Source: Acidothermaceae bacterium
GTDB taxonomy: Bacteria > Actinomycetota > Actinomycetes > Acidothermales > Acidothermaceae
DNA length: 12,055 nt
Reading direction: 5' to 3'
Assembly: GCA_025925185.1 (NCBI GenBank)
Contig: JAICLV010000070.1
Span: 1 to 12,055, forward strand
Part shown: positions 1 to 7,673 of the stretch, one piece after another
How positions within the stretch are numbered: position 1 is the stretch's first letter
Layout: each line of letters opens with the position of its first letter
Translations under genes and position numbers: made by a program
The notes under the pieces: model-generated
Database searches by the model: none
Seen by the model: only the letters and a program-made list of their open reading frames with translations
Told to the model about the DNA's origin: nothing

Positions 1-192
1 CGACGTGTTCGTGATGAAGCCGCAACTCGCGCAAAAGCCCAGCCGCAGGTCGCCGGTGGGGAAGTCACGTGCCTCGGTCGCGTCGTCGAGCAGCAAGCAG
101 CTGTGCGACGGCACGTTGGCTTCCTCGTGGAAGATCCGCAAGCCGGCCGCCCCGCATGCCGGGCACACCGCGGTCACGTCGACGCTGCTCAT
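1..192 (-). CDS. Zinc-finger class I SAM-dependent methyltransferase, N-terminal fragment (3' end outside window)
   Basis: Only the first 64 residues are present; the gene continues past the left edge. They hold two Cys pairs, CPAC at residues 10-13 and CASC at 54-57, the latter followed by GFITN. This is the layout of the N-terminal zinc-binding domain found on sugar C-methyltransferases and their relatives. The SAM-binding and C-terminal domains would lie outside the window, so the enzyme class is inferred from the N-terminus and the neighbour. The ATG overlaps the TGA of the upstream methyltransferase as ATGA, and no clear Shine-Dalgarno sequence precedes it, which suggests translational coupling. 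The likely role is methylation of a nucleotide-linked keto-sugar in the cytoplasm. It resembles the upstream methyltransferase in architecture but not closely in sequence, so it is a different subfamily and not a recent duplicate. Confidence 0.75.
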   Translation of the reverse strand, partial: MSSVDVTAVCPACGAAGLRIFHEEANVPSHSCLLLDDATEARDFPTGDLRLGFCASCGFITNTS

Positions 193-1418
193 GCGATCAC
201 GGGCTTGGGCACAGGAACGATGAACTTGCCGCCGATCGAGCTGTACTCCTGCTGCTGGCGTCGGATCTCGTCGGCGAAGTTCCAGGCCAGCAGCAGCAGA
301 TAGTCGGGCCGATCTTCGATAAGCACACTGGGATCGCGGATCGGCAGGTGCACGCCCGGCATAAAGCAGCCTTGCTTGTGCACGTTGCGGTCGACGACGT
401 AGTCGAGGAGATCGCTGTCGATGCCGACAAAGTTGAGCAGGGTGCTGCCCTTGGCGGCGGCCCCATAGCCAGCGATCCGCGCGCCGCCGGCCTTCAACCG
501 TTGGAGCAGCGCGAGGAGGTCGTCGCGCACCTGCTCGACGCGAGCCGCGAAGTCCGCGTAGTAGCCGTACTCCCTCATCCGTGCCGCCTGCTCTTCGGCG
601 AGATACCGCCGTGCCGTCTCGGACACGTTTTCGCGGGCGCCGATGTGCCACCGCAACGTGCCGCCGTGCAGGTCTGGGAAGTACTCGACGTCGTTGAGGA
701 AAAGGCCGTGGCGACGCATCAGCCGGTCGACAGCTGTGCACGAGAAGTAGCAGAAATGCTCGTGGTAGATCGTGTCGAACTCGCAGTGCTGGACGAGGTC
801 GCGCACGTAGGGGTTCTCGACCGTGATGATGCCGTCGTCGGCGATGAGGATGCGCATGCCCTCGACGAAGCCGTTGAGGTCGGGCACATGTGCCATCACG
901 TTGTTCGCGATGATCACGTCGGCCGGGCCGCGCTCCGCACGGATCCGGCGCGCGAGCTCGTCGCCGAAGAACTCTTGGAGCGTCGGCACCCCCGCCTTTT
1001 CGGCGGCGGCGGCTTGATCAGGCGCTGGATCGACGCCAAGCACCGGCACACCGGCGTCGACGAAGTTGCGCAGCAGATAGCCATCGTTGCTCGCCAACTC
1101 GACAACCAGGCTCTCGGCGCCGAGGCCGCGGTTGGCGATCAGGCTCACGGCGTGCTGCTTCGCGTGGTCGAGCAGGTGATCGGAAAACGACGAGAAATAA
1201 AGGTAATTGTCAACGAAGAGCTGCTGAGGCGGCACCTCTTCCAAAATCTGGACGAGCGTGCAATGCGGGCAAAATGCGACGTCGAGTGGGAACCGCGGCT
1301 CGGGCTCGGCCAGGGTCGCCGACGTCAACAGAGCGTCGGCCAGCGGCGTCTTGCCGAGCGACAGGAAGGGCCGCAGGCCCTCCTGGCCGCACGACCGGCA
1401 GACAACCCGCTCAGACAT
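189..1418 (-). CDS. Sugar C-methyltransferase family protein (zinc-binding class I SAM methyltransferase, TylCIII/TcaB9-like)
   Basis: This is a 409-residue protein with the three-part architecture of NDP-hexose C-methyltransferases. An N-terminal zinc site has Cys7, Cys10, Cys50 and Cys53. The SAM-binding Rossmann domain has [10 protein letters not shown] at 107-116 and [10 protein letters not shown] at 171-180. A YHEHF motif at 218-222 corresponds to the Tyr/Glu/His active-site cluster known in this family. The C-terminal domain carries GYGAAAKG (317-324) and AWNFADEI (378-385). Family members transfer a methyl group to a ring carbon of a 4-keto nucleotide sugar; the substrate here is not known, but the upstream cytidylyltransferase suggests a CDP-sugar. 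I chose the ATG at 1418, which overlaps the upstream stop by 8 bp. A GTG at 1427 would add three residues. The stop overlaps the next methyltransferase start by 4 bp. Length is normal for the family (about 400-415). Confidence 0.88.
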   Translation of the reverse strand: MSERVVCRSCGQEGLRPFLSLGKTPLADALLTSATLAEPEPRFPLDVAFCPHCTLVQILEEVPPQQLFVDNYLYFSSFSDHLLDHAKQHAVSLIANRGLGAESLVVELASNDGYLLRNFVDAGVPVLGVDPAPDQAAAAEKAGVPTLQEFFGDELARRIRAERGPADVIIANNVMAHVPDLNGFVEGMRILIADDGIITVENPYVRDLVQHCEFDTIYHEHFCYFSCTAVDRLMRRHGLFLNDVEYFPDLHGGTLRWHIGARENVSETARRYLAEEQAARMREYGYYADFAARVEQVRDDLLALLQRLKAGGARIAGYGAAAKGSTLLNFVGIDSDLLDYVVDRNVHKQGCFMPGVHLPIRDPSVLIEDRPDYLLLLAWNFADEIRRQQQEYSSIGGKFIVPVPKPVIA

Positions 1419-2481
1419 GCGCGGCACCGCCGGAGTCGCCCACGAGACGCAGGCCGTCGTCGATCAAACCGGCTTCTTTGAGCGACAAGATGTGCTTGAT
1501 GCGTTGGAATCGCGGGCCGGTCAAGTCGTCGAGAGTCAGCCCTTCCGCCTGGTAGGCGGCGTACAACTCCTCGACGCCGCGGCGAACAGTCCATTGTGGC
1601 TGGTACGCGGGCAAGACCTGGCCGATCAAGTCGCAGTTCACCCGGTAGTTGCGCTTGTCGGGGCCGGCGCCCGGGCCGAAGGTGGCGACGCTGCCGGTGA
1701 CGACGTCCTCGACGATCGTGGCGACGTCGCGAATACGGTAGTTCTCCTCCGTGCGGCCGACATTGACAGCAAGTAGGTGGACGACGTCGCGCGGCGCCTC
1801 GACGGCGGCGAGAAAGGCGCGTGCGATGTCCTCGATGTGCACGAGGGGCCGCCACGGGGTGCCGTCGCTCTTGAGCAGCACCTGCTGGGTCGTGACGGCG
1901 TAGCCGGTCAGGTTGTTGACGACGAGGTCACCACGCAGCCGGCCCGACAGCCCGTACGCGGTGGCGTTGCGCAAGAACGTGGGGCTGAAGTCGTCGTCGG
2001 CCAATGCCGCGATGTCGCGCTCGGCGAGCACCTTCGACTCGCCGTACGGCGTCACCGGCAGGAACTCTGCCGACTCGTCGATCGGCGCGTCGCCGTGCGC
2101 GCCGTACAGGCTGCACGACGACGAGAACAGGAACCGGCCCACGCCTGCGGACTTCGCGGCCTTCGCCACATGGACGGCCGCCCGGTAGTTGATGTCGTAC
2201 GTGGTCTGCGCGTTGAGATCACCGAGAGGGTCGTTGGAGATGCCCGCGAGGTGGACTACCGCGTCGAAGCCCTCAAGGTCATCAGGCGTGACGTCGCGGA
2301 TGTCGAGCCGAAGCGCCGGTATGTCTTTGACGTCGCCGAAGTCGCAGCCCTCGAACAGGTAGGAGTCGAGACCCACCACGTCGTGACCGGCGCGCTGGAA
2401 AAGGGGGACCAAGGAGCACCCGATGTAACCGGCGTGGCCGGTGACGAGAACTCGCTTGCCGTGACTCACTTGGGAACTCAC
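1411..2481 (-). CDS. NAD(P)-dependent sugar-nucleotide epimerase/reductase (extended SDR)
   Basis: This protein of about 356 residues is a clear extended short-chain dehydrogenase/reductase. The nucleotide-binding glycine motif is GHAGYIG (residues 15-21), and the catalytic YxxxK is YGESK (146-150). The conserved NNLTGYAV and [10 protein letters not shown] segments are typical of nucleotide-sugar epimerases. The serine region reads FSSSCSLYG, without the Asp-Glu pair that 4,6-dehydratases use for water elimination, so I favour an epimerase or C4 reductase over a dehydratase. Genes of this type commonly sit between a glucose-1-phosphate cytidylyltransferase and zinc-finger methyltransferases in actinobacteria, and the exact reaction is not established from sequence. 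The GTG at 2481 has GGAAG about 10 bp upstream, inside the end of the preceding gene; a GTG at 2469 giving 352 residues is the alternative. Upstream extension in this frame is only a shadow of the cytidylyltransferase gene. Confidence 0.85.
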   Translation of the reverse strand: MSSQVSHGKRVLVTGHAGYIGCSLVPLFQRAGHDVVGLDSYLFEGCDFGDVKDIPALRLDIRDVTPDDLEGFDAVVHLAGISNDPLGDLNAQTTYDINYRAAVHVAKAAKSAGVGRFLFSSSCSLYGAHGDAPIDESAEFLPVTPYGESKVLAERDIAALADDDFSPTFLRNATAYGLSGRLRGDLVVNNLTGYAVTTQQVLLKSDGTPWRPLVHIEDIARAFLAAVEAPRDVVHLLAVNVGRTEENYRIRDVATIVEDVVTGSVATFGPGAGPDKRNYRVNCDLIGQVLPAYQPQWTVRRGVEELYAAYQAEGLTLDDLTGPRFQRIKHILSLKEAGLIDDGLRLVGDSGGAAHV

Positions 2482-2488
2482 TCGGGTC

Positions 2489-3274
2489 TCACTTCCACGT
2501 CTTCCAGGGCGCGTTGCCTGAGGCCCACATCTCCTCGAGCAGGTGCTTGTCGCGCAGGGTGTCCATGCATTGCCAGAAGTCTTCGTGGAGGTAAGCCATG
2601 AGTTCGCCGTCTTTGGCGAGCTGCTCCATCGGCTCGTGCTCCCACTGCGTGCTGTCGTCCTCGATGTAGTCGAAGATGCCGGTCTCAAGCACGAAGAACG
2701 CGCCGTTGATCCACCCCTCGCCGGCCTGCGGTTTCTCGGAGAACTCAGACACTCGCACGCCGTCAAGGACGAGGTGCCCGAAGCGGGCGGGCGGCCGGAC
2801 CGCCGTCATCGTCGCCAGCTTGCCGTGTGCGCGATGGAACTCGACGAGACGGTCGATGTCGACGTTCGACACACCGTCGCCCCAGGTGAGCAGGAACGTC
2901 TCGTCTCCCACCCAGTCGCGCAACCGCTTAATCCGCCCACCCGTGTTGGTGCGCTCGCCGGTGTCGACGACGTCGACCGTCCAGTCCTCGGACTCGCGGC
3001 CAGCGGGGCCGCCGTCGTGGACCCGCACTTTGCCATCACGCGTTGTGACGGTGAGGTCACTCATCAACGCGGAATACTGCAGCATCCACCGCTTAATGAA
3101 GTCGCCTTTGTATCCGGCCGCGATGACAAAATGCCGGTGCCCGAAATGGGCGTAATGCTTCATGATGTGCCACAAGATCGGACGCTCGCCGATCTCGACC
3201 ATCGGCTTAGGACGCACGACTGTCTCTTCAGACAGCCTGCTCCCTACCCCTCCGGCGAGAATTGCGACCTTCAT
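2489..3274 (-). CDS. rfbF: Glucose-1-phosphate cytidylyltransferase
   Basis: This 261-residue cytoplasmic nucleotidyltransferase makes CDP-D-glucose and pyrophosphate from CTP and glucose 1-phosphate, the first step towards CDP-deoxysugars. The N-terminus carries the nucleotide-binding loop [12 protein letters not shown] (residues 7-18), then RPKPMVEIG (21-29) with the conserved lysine. A GDG at 132-134 fits the metal-binding aspartate region. GWINGAFFV (187-195) and [10 protein letters not shown] (211-220) are characteristic of the RfbF subfamily and distinguish it from glucose-1-phosphate thymidylyltransferases. Length matches the usual 255-262. The ATG at 3274 is preceded by a G-rich run (GGGGTGGGG) at suitable spacing. 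Only 7 bp (or 19 bp with the later start) separate its stop from the SDR gene, so they are co-transcribed. The partner CDP-glucose 4,6-dehydratase (RfbG) is not in the window. Confidence 0.93.
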   Translation of the reverse strand: MKVAILAGGVGSRLSEETVVRPKPMVEIGERPILWHIMKHYAHFGHRHFVIAAGYKGDFIKRWMLQYSALMSDLTVTTRDGKVRVHDGGPAGRESEDWTVDVVDTGERTNTGGRIKRLRDWVGDETFLLTWGDGVSNVDIDRLVEFHRAHGKLATMTAVRPPARFGHLVLDGVRVSEFSEKPQAGEGWINGAFFVLETGIFDYIEDDSTQWEHEPMEQLAKDGELMAYLHEDFWQCMDTLRDKHLLEEMWASGNAPWKTWK

Positions 3275-3359
3275 ACGAACCCCACCCCTGTCGAGCGACT
3301 ATTCCACGCGGACGGACCATGCACCAGGGACGGAGCGGGCCGGACTCGCGGCGTTCATA
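3275..3359 (-). other. Short intergenic spacer between sugar transferase and cytidylyltransferase genes
   Basis: This 85-bp gap holds no convincing terminator and no clear promoter, so read-through from the sugar transferase gene is likely. A 9-bp direct repeat (atgcaccag on the plus strand) occurs at 3319-3327 and again at 3365-3373, inside the end of the sugar transferase gene. A 19-codon minus-strand frame (3299-3358) starts just after the sugar transferase stop but has no ribosome binding site, so I do not call it a gene. Confidence 0.4.
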
Positions 3360-4985
3360 TCAATATGCACCAGAACCGCGAACGACCGCGAAAAGTGTTT
3401 GCCACAGAATGGCAAAGTCATAGAACAGTGACCAGTTCTCGACATATCGCAAATCGAGTCGGACGGACTCTTCCCACGTCAGGTCAGAACGGCCACTCAC
3501 CTGCCACAGGCCGGTCACTCCGGGTCGAACTAGCAGTCGACGCCGCACGTCGTCCGGATAAAGATCAACCTCGCTCGGAAGCGGAGGCCGCGGGCCGACC
3601 AACGACATGTCGCCCCTGACGACGTTCAGCAGTTGCGGCAGCTCGTCGAGTGAGTAGCGCCTCAGGAACCTGCCGACCCGAGTCACACGGGGGTCGTCGC
3701 GAATCTTGAAGAGCAAGCCGTCGGCGTTCTCGTTGAGGTCGCGGATGGTCGCCAGCCGCGCTTCGGCGTCAACGTGCATCGAGCGGAACTTCAACATCGT
3801 GAAGCTCTCGCCGCGCAGGCCGACCCGCTCCTGTCGGAAGAACGCGGGCCCTGGCGAGGTGAGCCGCACGGCCAGCCAGATGGCGATCATCAGCGGCGAG
3901 ATCAGCAGTACACCGGTGGTCGCGATGACCCGGTCGAACACGCCCTTCACCACGCGCCGGACTCCGGTGAACTCCGGCTTCTCCACATGCAAAAGCGGTA
4001 GGCCAGCCACCGGTCGGATGTGCAGCCGGGGACCGGTCACCTCGATAAGGGCCGGAGCGACAACCACGTCGACGTCCATGTTCTCGAGCGCCCAGCAGAC
4101 CTGCCGCAACTCCGGACCGCCGAACTCCACGCAGGTGGTGACCGCCAGCACGTCAACCTGCAGCTTGGTGACCGCGGTGACGACGCTTGCCAGATCGCCC
4201 ACGACGGGTATGCCCGCATCGCTCATGCGGCGGGACCCCTGCCCACCCGGCACGCACGCGCCGACGACGTTGAGGCCGGAGTCGGGATTACTGCGCAGTT
4301 CGTTGATCAGGTCGAGAACCGACCACTCGTGCCCAGCGACGAGAACGTCTTGCAGGTAGCGGCCCCTCGCCCGCGCGCGCCGCAGATAACGACGGGCGAC
4401 CGCCCGGCCGGTCATGGCGATGAGAACGCATAGCGGCAGCGCGGTGATCACGTAACCGCGGGCGAACTGGGCTTTGAAGGCGTACGACACCACCGAGATG
4501 GCGGCGGTCAAGCCCACGCCGGCGTGGAAGACGCGGCGGAACTCCTCGGCGCTGACGCCAAGGAACCGGGACTCGTACGCGCGGCTGATCGTGACGCTGA
4601 GCAGCCACAAGCACGGAAGGACGGCGAGGCCCCAGATGTACTTGCTCTGCTGCGGCGACGAGGCGTCGCCGAAGCGGATCAGGTATGCGGCGGCGGCGCC
4701 GGCGAGCGCGGCAAAGACGTCGGCCGCGTAGACCGCCACCTGGTAGGCGCGCATCCGGCCCGCTTGGTTCGGGCGTCGCCCCGGCGCCTCGGGCAACTCG
4801 GCGAGGTCGAGGTTGGGGGCGCGCCAAACGCGGCGATCGGCGACGCTGTTGTCGCCCTTTCGCCGCGGCCCGCGGCGACGCTCGACGTGCGGCCAAGAGC
4901 CGCCCGCCTTCACCGCATCGACGACGCGATCCTTGTACAGGGTCGACTCGCCGATGCCGGTACGTCGGTCAATTAGGTCAGTCAC
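3360..4985 (-). CDS. Polyprenyl glycosylphosphotransferase (initiating sugar transferase)
   Basis: This is a 541-residue integral membrane enzyme that transfers a sugar-1-phosphate from a nucleotide sugar to undecaprenyl (or decaprenyl) phosphate, starting assembly of an exopolysaccharide or cell-surface glycan. A basic cytoplasmic N-terminus of about 78 residues is followed by four predicted membrane segments (about 80-103, 117-134, 155-170, 177-193). A Rossmann-like CoA-binding-type domain lies at about 211-330, and a further hydrophobic segment at about 345-373. The C-terminal bacterial sugar transferase domain shows KFRSM (399-403), the catalytic DE in DELPQ (447-451), SLVGPRP (461-467) and RPGVTGLWQVSGRS (487-500). 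The order matches WbaP/CpsE-type enzymes and the length is slightly above typical. The GTG start has a strong G6 run 6-11 bp upstream. The donor sugar cannot be read from sequence. The stop lies 85 bp before the cytidylyltransferase start. Confidence 0.92.
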   Translation of the reverse strand: MTDLIDRRTGIGESTLYKDRVVDAVKAGGSWPHVERRRGPRRKGDNSVADRRVWRAPNLDLAELPEAPGRRPNQAGRMRAYQVAVYAADVFAALAGAAAAYLIRFGDASSPQQSKYIWGLAVLPCLWLLSVTISRAYESRFLGVSAEEFRRVFHAGVGLTAAISVVSYAFKAQFARGYVITALPLCVLIAMTGRAVARRYLRRARARGRYLQDVLVAGHEWSVLDLINELRSNPDSGLNVVGACVPGGQGSRRMSDAGIPVVGDLASVVTAVTKLQVDVLAVTTCVEFGGPELRQVCWALENMDVDVVVAPALIEVTGPRLHIRPVAGLPLLHVEKPEFTGVRRVVKGVFDRVIATTGVLLISPLMIAIWLAVRLTSPGPAFFRQERVGLRGESFTMLKFRSMHVDAEARLATIRDLNENADGLLFKIRDDPRVTRVGRFLRRYSLDELPQLLNVVRGDMSLVGPRPPLPSEVDLYPDDVRRRLLVRPGVTGLWQVSGRSDLTWEESVRLDLRYVENWSLFYDFAILWQTLFAVVRGSGAY

Positions 4986-5293
4986 GCGTAACCCCCCACC
5001 CGGACCTCGCCGCGAGCACGACTAGCTGCAGAACGGGCTCGTGGCCCGCGCCGTGGCTGCGACGACGTCCCCCATGGTTGTCTTTCCGGCCAACTGCTCT
5101 TCGGTCTTTCTCCCGCGAGCGGCTGACTTATGCCCCACCCGAAAGTGCTACCCCCGCACACCCCAGTGTGCCTCAGCGGCGCCCCGTGCGCATCCCCTCA
5201 TGGCGCTTTCATACGTTCAGCCTATAAAGGGACACCGATCAGGCCGACCTGATACATGACGGGCCCCCGAAAGATGATCAGCAAGAGAACTGA
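4986..5293 (-). promoter_or_regulatory. Leader/intergenic region upstream of the sugar transferase gene
   Basis: About 308 bp lie between pth and the sugar transferase start, the longest gap in the window, and they probably hold the promoter of the polysaccharide operon. I see no good -35/-10 pair. Visible structures are a hairpin ATCAGG-CCGA-CCTGAT at 5238-5253, a hairpin GCACAC-CCCA-GTGTGC at 5156-5171, and GAAAGAC repeated on the minus strand at 5110-5104 and 5086-5080. A 17-codon frame (5075 down to 5022) begins with ATG, has GGAAAG 6 bp upstream, and ends 36 bp before the sugar transferase GTG; it could be a leader peptide but may be chance. I do not recognise any known riboswitch class. 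Confidence 0.35.
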
Positions 5294-5296
5294 TCA
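5275..5296 (-). terminator. Possible terminator hairpin overlapping the pth stop codon
   Basis: Read on the minus strand, TGATCAG and CTGATCA form a perfect 7-bp stem around an 8-base loop, starting at the pth TGA and followed by TCTTTC. The stem is AT-rich and the T-run is interrupted, so it is weak as an intrinsic terminator. It may instead stabilise the mRNA 3' end or be a palindromic protein site, since TGATCA is itself a palindrome present twice. Confidence 0.3.
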
Positions 5297-5869
5297 GCGC
5301 GGCGCGTGGAAGGTCGCCTGCGTCGGCGCGAGCCCGCTGCCAACCAAACTCGCCACGGCGTCGGCAGCGTCGTCCAGGAAAGCGGGCAGTTCCTTGCGCT
5401 GCGCGGCCGAGAAATCGCTTAACACGAAGTCCGCTGGGTCCATCCGCCCTGGCGGGCGGCCGATGCCGAAGCGCACCCGCAGATACGCGTTCGACCCGAG
5501 CGACTTCGTGATCGACCGCAGGCCGTTGTGCCCGCCGTCACCACCCCCCTGCTTGACCCGGATCGCGCCGAAGTCGATGTCGAGCTCGTCGTGGACCACC
5601 ACGACGTGGTCGACCGGGATGTCGAAGAACGAGCGCAAACCGGCGACCGGGCCGCCGGACTCGTTCATGTAGCTGCGTGGCTTCGCGAGCACCGCGCGCA
5701 CGCCCGCGAGCCGGCCCTCGACGACGTCCGCCCTGCTCTTGTGGCTCTTGAAACGGCCACCCTCGCGGGCGGCAAGCGTGTCGACGACCATGAACCCGGC
5801 GTTGTGCCGGTTACCGGCGTAATCAGGCCCGGGATTGCCCAGCCCGACGACCAGCCAGGAATCTGGCAT
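5294..5869 (-). CDS. pth: Peptidyl-tRNA hydrolase
   Basis: This 191-residue cytoplasmic enzyme cleaves peptidyl-tRNA released from stalled ribosomes, recycling tRNA. Family motifs are in order: [11 protein letters not shown] (7-17), RHNAG with the catalytic His22 (21-25), SYMN with Asn69 (66-69), VVHDELD with Asp94 (91-97), and [12 protein letters not shown] (108-119). FGIGRPPGR follows at 134-142. Length is normal. The usual TRHN reads NRHN here, a conservative oddity next to the catalytic histidine. I chose the ATG at 5869, which has GGAGG 5 bp upstream; an in-frame GTG at 5884 would add five residues but has no such site. It lies 32 bp downstream of the L25 gene, matching the rplY-pth pairing known in actinobacteria, and the two are probably co-transcribed. 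Confidence 0.96.
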   Translation of the reverse strand: MPDSWLVVGLGNPGPDYAGNRHNAGFMVVDTLAAREGGRFKSHKSRADVVEGRLAGVRAVLAKPRSYMNESGGPVAGLRSFFDIPVDHVVVVHDELDIDFGAIRVKQGGGDGGHNGLRSITKSLGSNAYLRVRFGIGRPPGRMDPADFVLSDFSAAQRKELPAFLDDAADAVASLVGSGLAPTQATFHAPR

Positions 5870-5870
5870 C

Positions 5871-5885
5871 GGCGCCTCCGGCACC
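5871..5885 (-). promoter_or_regulatory. Hairpin covering the pth ribosome binding site
   Basis: On the minus strand GGTGCC-GGA-GGCGCC can fold into a 6-bp stem with one G-U pair. The GGAGG Shine-Dalgarno sequence of pth (5879-5875) spans the loop and the 3' arm, ending just before the ATG at 5869. Such a fold could damp pth translation unless ribosomes finishing the L25 gene open it. The three-base loop is tight and the effect is unproven. Confidence 0.3.
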
Positions 5886-5901
5886 TTACGGCGCGGGCGG
5901 A

Positions 5902-6579
5902 CTACGCCTCGGCGCCCGCAGGCTGGGCGCTCGACTGCTCGCCGGCCTCGCCACCAGCGCCCGTCGCTGCCTCCTCGGCCGCCGGGGTCGTGATGCCGGC
6001 CTCGGCCTCCGCCTCGGCCAGCTCGGCCTCGAGCTGCGCCGTCGTGGCGGGCGCGATGTGCACGACGACCGCTTCGGGATCGGTCTGCAGCGAGCAGCCG
6101 GCCGGCAACGTGACGTCCTTCGCGTGCACCGACTGGCCGACCTCGAGGCCCTCGATCGACACCTCGACCTGCTGCGGGATATGGGTCGCCTCGGCCTCGA
6201 CCGCGAGGGTCACCAGTTGCTGGTCGAGGAAGCCGTCAGCCGCGAGCGCGCCCGTGACGTGCACCGGGATCTCGATCGTGACCTTCTCGCCGCGACGCAC
6301 GAGCAACAGGTCGACGTGCTCGAGCAGCCCGCTAACGGCGTCGCGCTGCACAGCCTTGGGGAGCGCGAGTTCGTCGCCGCCATCAAGGCCTTCGAGGAGC
6401 AACAAGACGTTCGCGGTCTTGAGCGCCAGCATCAGCTCGTGGCCCGGCAAGCTGACGTGCCGGGGCGGGGTGCCGTGCCCGTAGAGCACGGCCGGGACCT
6501 TGTGACTCCGACGCACCCGACGCGCGGCGCCCTTGCCGAACTCGGAACGCGGTTCGGCGCTGATGCGGACCTCGGCCAC
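5902..6579 (-). CDS. rplY: 50S ribosomal protein L25 / general stress protein Ctc
   Basis: This 225-residue two-domain L25 of the TL5/Ctc type binds 5S rRNA in the large ribosomal subunit. The N-terminal 5S-binding domain (about 3-92) contains [21 protein letters not shown] (in two parts: [11 protein letters not shown] at 14-24, then VPAVLYG). The C-terminal beta domain (about 95-185) includes [11 protein letters not shown] and [20 protein letters not shown] low-complexity Ala/Glu/Gly tail (about 186-225) is common in actinobacterial versions. The GTG start has AGGAG 11 bp upstream. The prs gene lies 116 bp before it and pth follows after 32 bp. The Ctc form is known to be stress-induced in some Gram-positive bacteria; no stress promoter is recognised here. 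Confidence 0.95.
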   Translation of the reverse strand: MAEVRISAEPRSEFGKGAARRVRRSHKVPAVLYGHGTPPRHVSLPGHELMLALKTANVLLLLEGLDGGDELALPKAVQRDAVSGLLEHVDLLLVRRGEKVTIEIPVHVTGALAADGFLDQQLVTLAVEAEATHIPQQVEVSIEGLEVGQSVHAKDVTLPAGCSLQTDPEAVVVHIAPATTAQLEAELAEAEAEAGITTPAAEEAATGAGGEAGEQSSAQPAGAEA

Positions 6580-6638
6580 GACGGAACTCTCCTAAAAACG
6601 TGATGGTGCGGATTACGCGGGCAGCGGTCGGCCAGTCT

Positions 6639-6657
6639 AATCGCCGCCGCGCGGCGA
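6639..6657 (-). other. GC-rich hairpin in the prs-rplY gap, with a possible -10 for rplY
   Basis: On the minus strand TCGCCGC-GCG-GCGGCGA forms a 7-bp stem with a three-base loop (6657-6641), followed by TTAGACTGG. It could be a weak terminator after prs, though there is no T-run. The trailing TAGACT fits the TAnnnT pattern of an actinobacterial -10 for rplY-pth, but no good -35 lies at the right distance. The rest of this 116-bp gap shows only the L25 ribosome binding site. Confidence 0.3.
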
Positions 6658-6695
6658 CGCGAAACGAGGTCAGGCGAACGCCGTCAGCGCGGCCG

Positions 6696-7673
6696 CTAGC
6701 TCGCGCCGTTGAACAGGCTCGTGACCGAGCCGTCCTCGAACACCTCGTGGATCGCGCGGGCGATCAACGGCGCGATGGTGAGCACGGTCAGCTTGTCGAA
6801 GCGGCGATCCTGCGGCACGGGCAGCGTGTTGGTGACCACGACCTCGGTGATCGGCGAGTTCTTCAAGCGGTCGACCGCCGGGCCGCTGAACACCGCGTGC
6901 GTCGCGGCGACGACGACCTCGGAGGCACCGTTCTCAAAGAGCGCCTCGGCCGCCTTGGTGATCGTCCCGGCGGTGTCGATCATGTCGTCGACCAGGATGC
7001 AGGTGCGGCCCGCGACGTCACCGACGACCTCGTGCACCTTGACCTCGTTGGCAACCATCGGGTCGCGCCGCTTGTGGATGATCGCGAGCGGGGAGTTCAA
7101 GCGGTCGGTCCAGCGCTCGGCGACGCGCACGCGGCCGGCGTCCGGCGAGACGACCGTGGTGCGCCCGGTGTCGAGCTTGCTCTCGAGGTAGTCGGCCAGG
7201 ATCGGCAGCGCGAAGAGATGGTCGACCGGCCCGTCGAAGAAGCCCTGGATCTGCGAGGTGTGCAGATCGACGGCCATCAGCCGGTTGGCGCCAGCGGTCT
7301 TGAACAGGTCGGCGAGCAGCCGCGCGGAGATCGGCTCGCGGCCGCGGTGCTTCTTGTCTTGCCGGGCGTAGCCGTAGAACGGGATCACGACCGTGATCCG
7401 CTTGGCCGACGCGCGCTTCAGCGCGTCGATCATGATCAGCTGCTCCATGATCCACTTGTTGATCGGCGCGGTGTGGCTTTGGATCACGAACGCGTCGCTC
7501 CCGCGCACCGACTCGTCGAAGCGGACGAAGATCTCGCCATTCGCGAACTCGAACGCCGACGTCGGGGTCGGCTCCACTCCCAAGCAGCGGCCGACTTCTT
7601 CGGCGAGTTCTGGATACGCCCGGCCCGCGAACAGCATGAGGGTCTTCTCGCCTTGGCGCTTGATGCCGGTCAC
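6696..7673 (-). CDS. prs: Ribose-phosphate pyrophosphokinase (PRPP synthetase)
   Basis: This 325-residue cytoplasmic enzyme makes 5-phosphoribosyl 1-diphosphate from ribose 5-phosphate and ATP, feeding nucleotide, histidine and tryptophan synthesis. In actinobacteria it also feeds decaprenyl-phosphoryl arabinose for the cell wall where that pathway exists. Visible motifs: FANGEIFVRF (43-52); ITVVIPFYGYARQDKKHRGR around 93-112; the metal-binding VDLHTSQIQGFFDGP; the flexible-loop KRRDP; and the PRPP loop VDDMIDTAGTI. Length is normal. The GTG overlaps the glmU TGA as GTGA, with AGGAG 7 bp upstream, so translation is coupled to glmU. The glmU-prs order is conserved in actinobacteria. Confidence 0.96.
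   Translation of the reverse strand: MTGIKRQGEKTLMLFAGRAYPELAEEVGRCLGVEPTPTSAFEFANGEIFVRFDESVRGSDAFVIQSHTAPINKWIMEQLIMIDALKRASAKRITVVIPFYGYARQDKKHRGREPISARLLADLFKTAGANRLMAVDLHTSQIQGFFDGPVDHLFALPILADYLESKLDTGRTTVVSPDAGRVRVAERWTDRLNSPLAIIHKRRDPMVANEVKVHEVVGDVAGRTCILVDDMIDTAGTITKAAEALFENGASEVVVAATHAVFSGPAVDRLKNSPITEVVVTNTLPVPQDRRFDKLTVLTIAPLIARAIHEVFEDGSVTSLFNGAS

Noticed and set aside
69..1481. Long plus-strand open frame opposite the methyltransferase gene
   Set aside because: It mirrors a well-supported minus-strand gene, has an Arg/Val/Ala-rich composition without recognisable motifs, and is the kind of antisense frame that high-GC codon bias produces.
2482..2766. N-terminal extension of the SDR gene to an ATG at 2766
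   Set aside because: The extra 95 residues are a frame-shifted shadow of the cytidylyltransferase gene; the SDR fold begins only at the later GTG codons.
3299..3358. 19-codon minus-strand frame just after the sugar transferase stop
   Set aside because: It has no ribosome binding site and no recognisable sequence, and is easily explained by chance.
1777..3619. Two long plus-strand open frames opposite the SDR, cytidylyltransferase and sugar transferase genes
   Set aside because: They lie antisense to genes with clear catalytic motifs, have no recognisable domains and cross several real gene boundaries.
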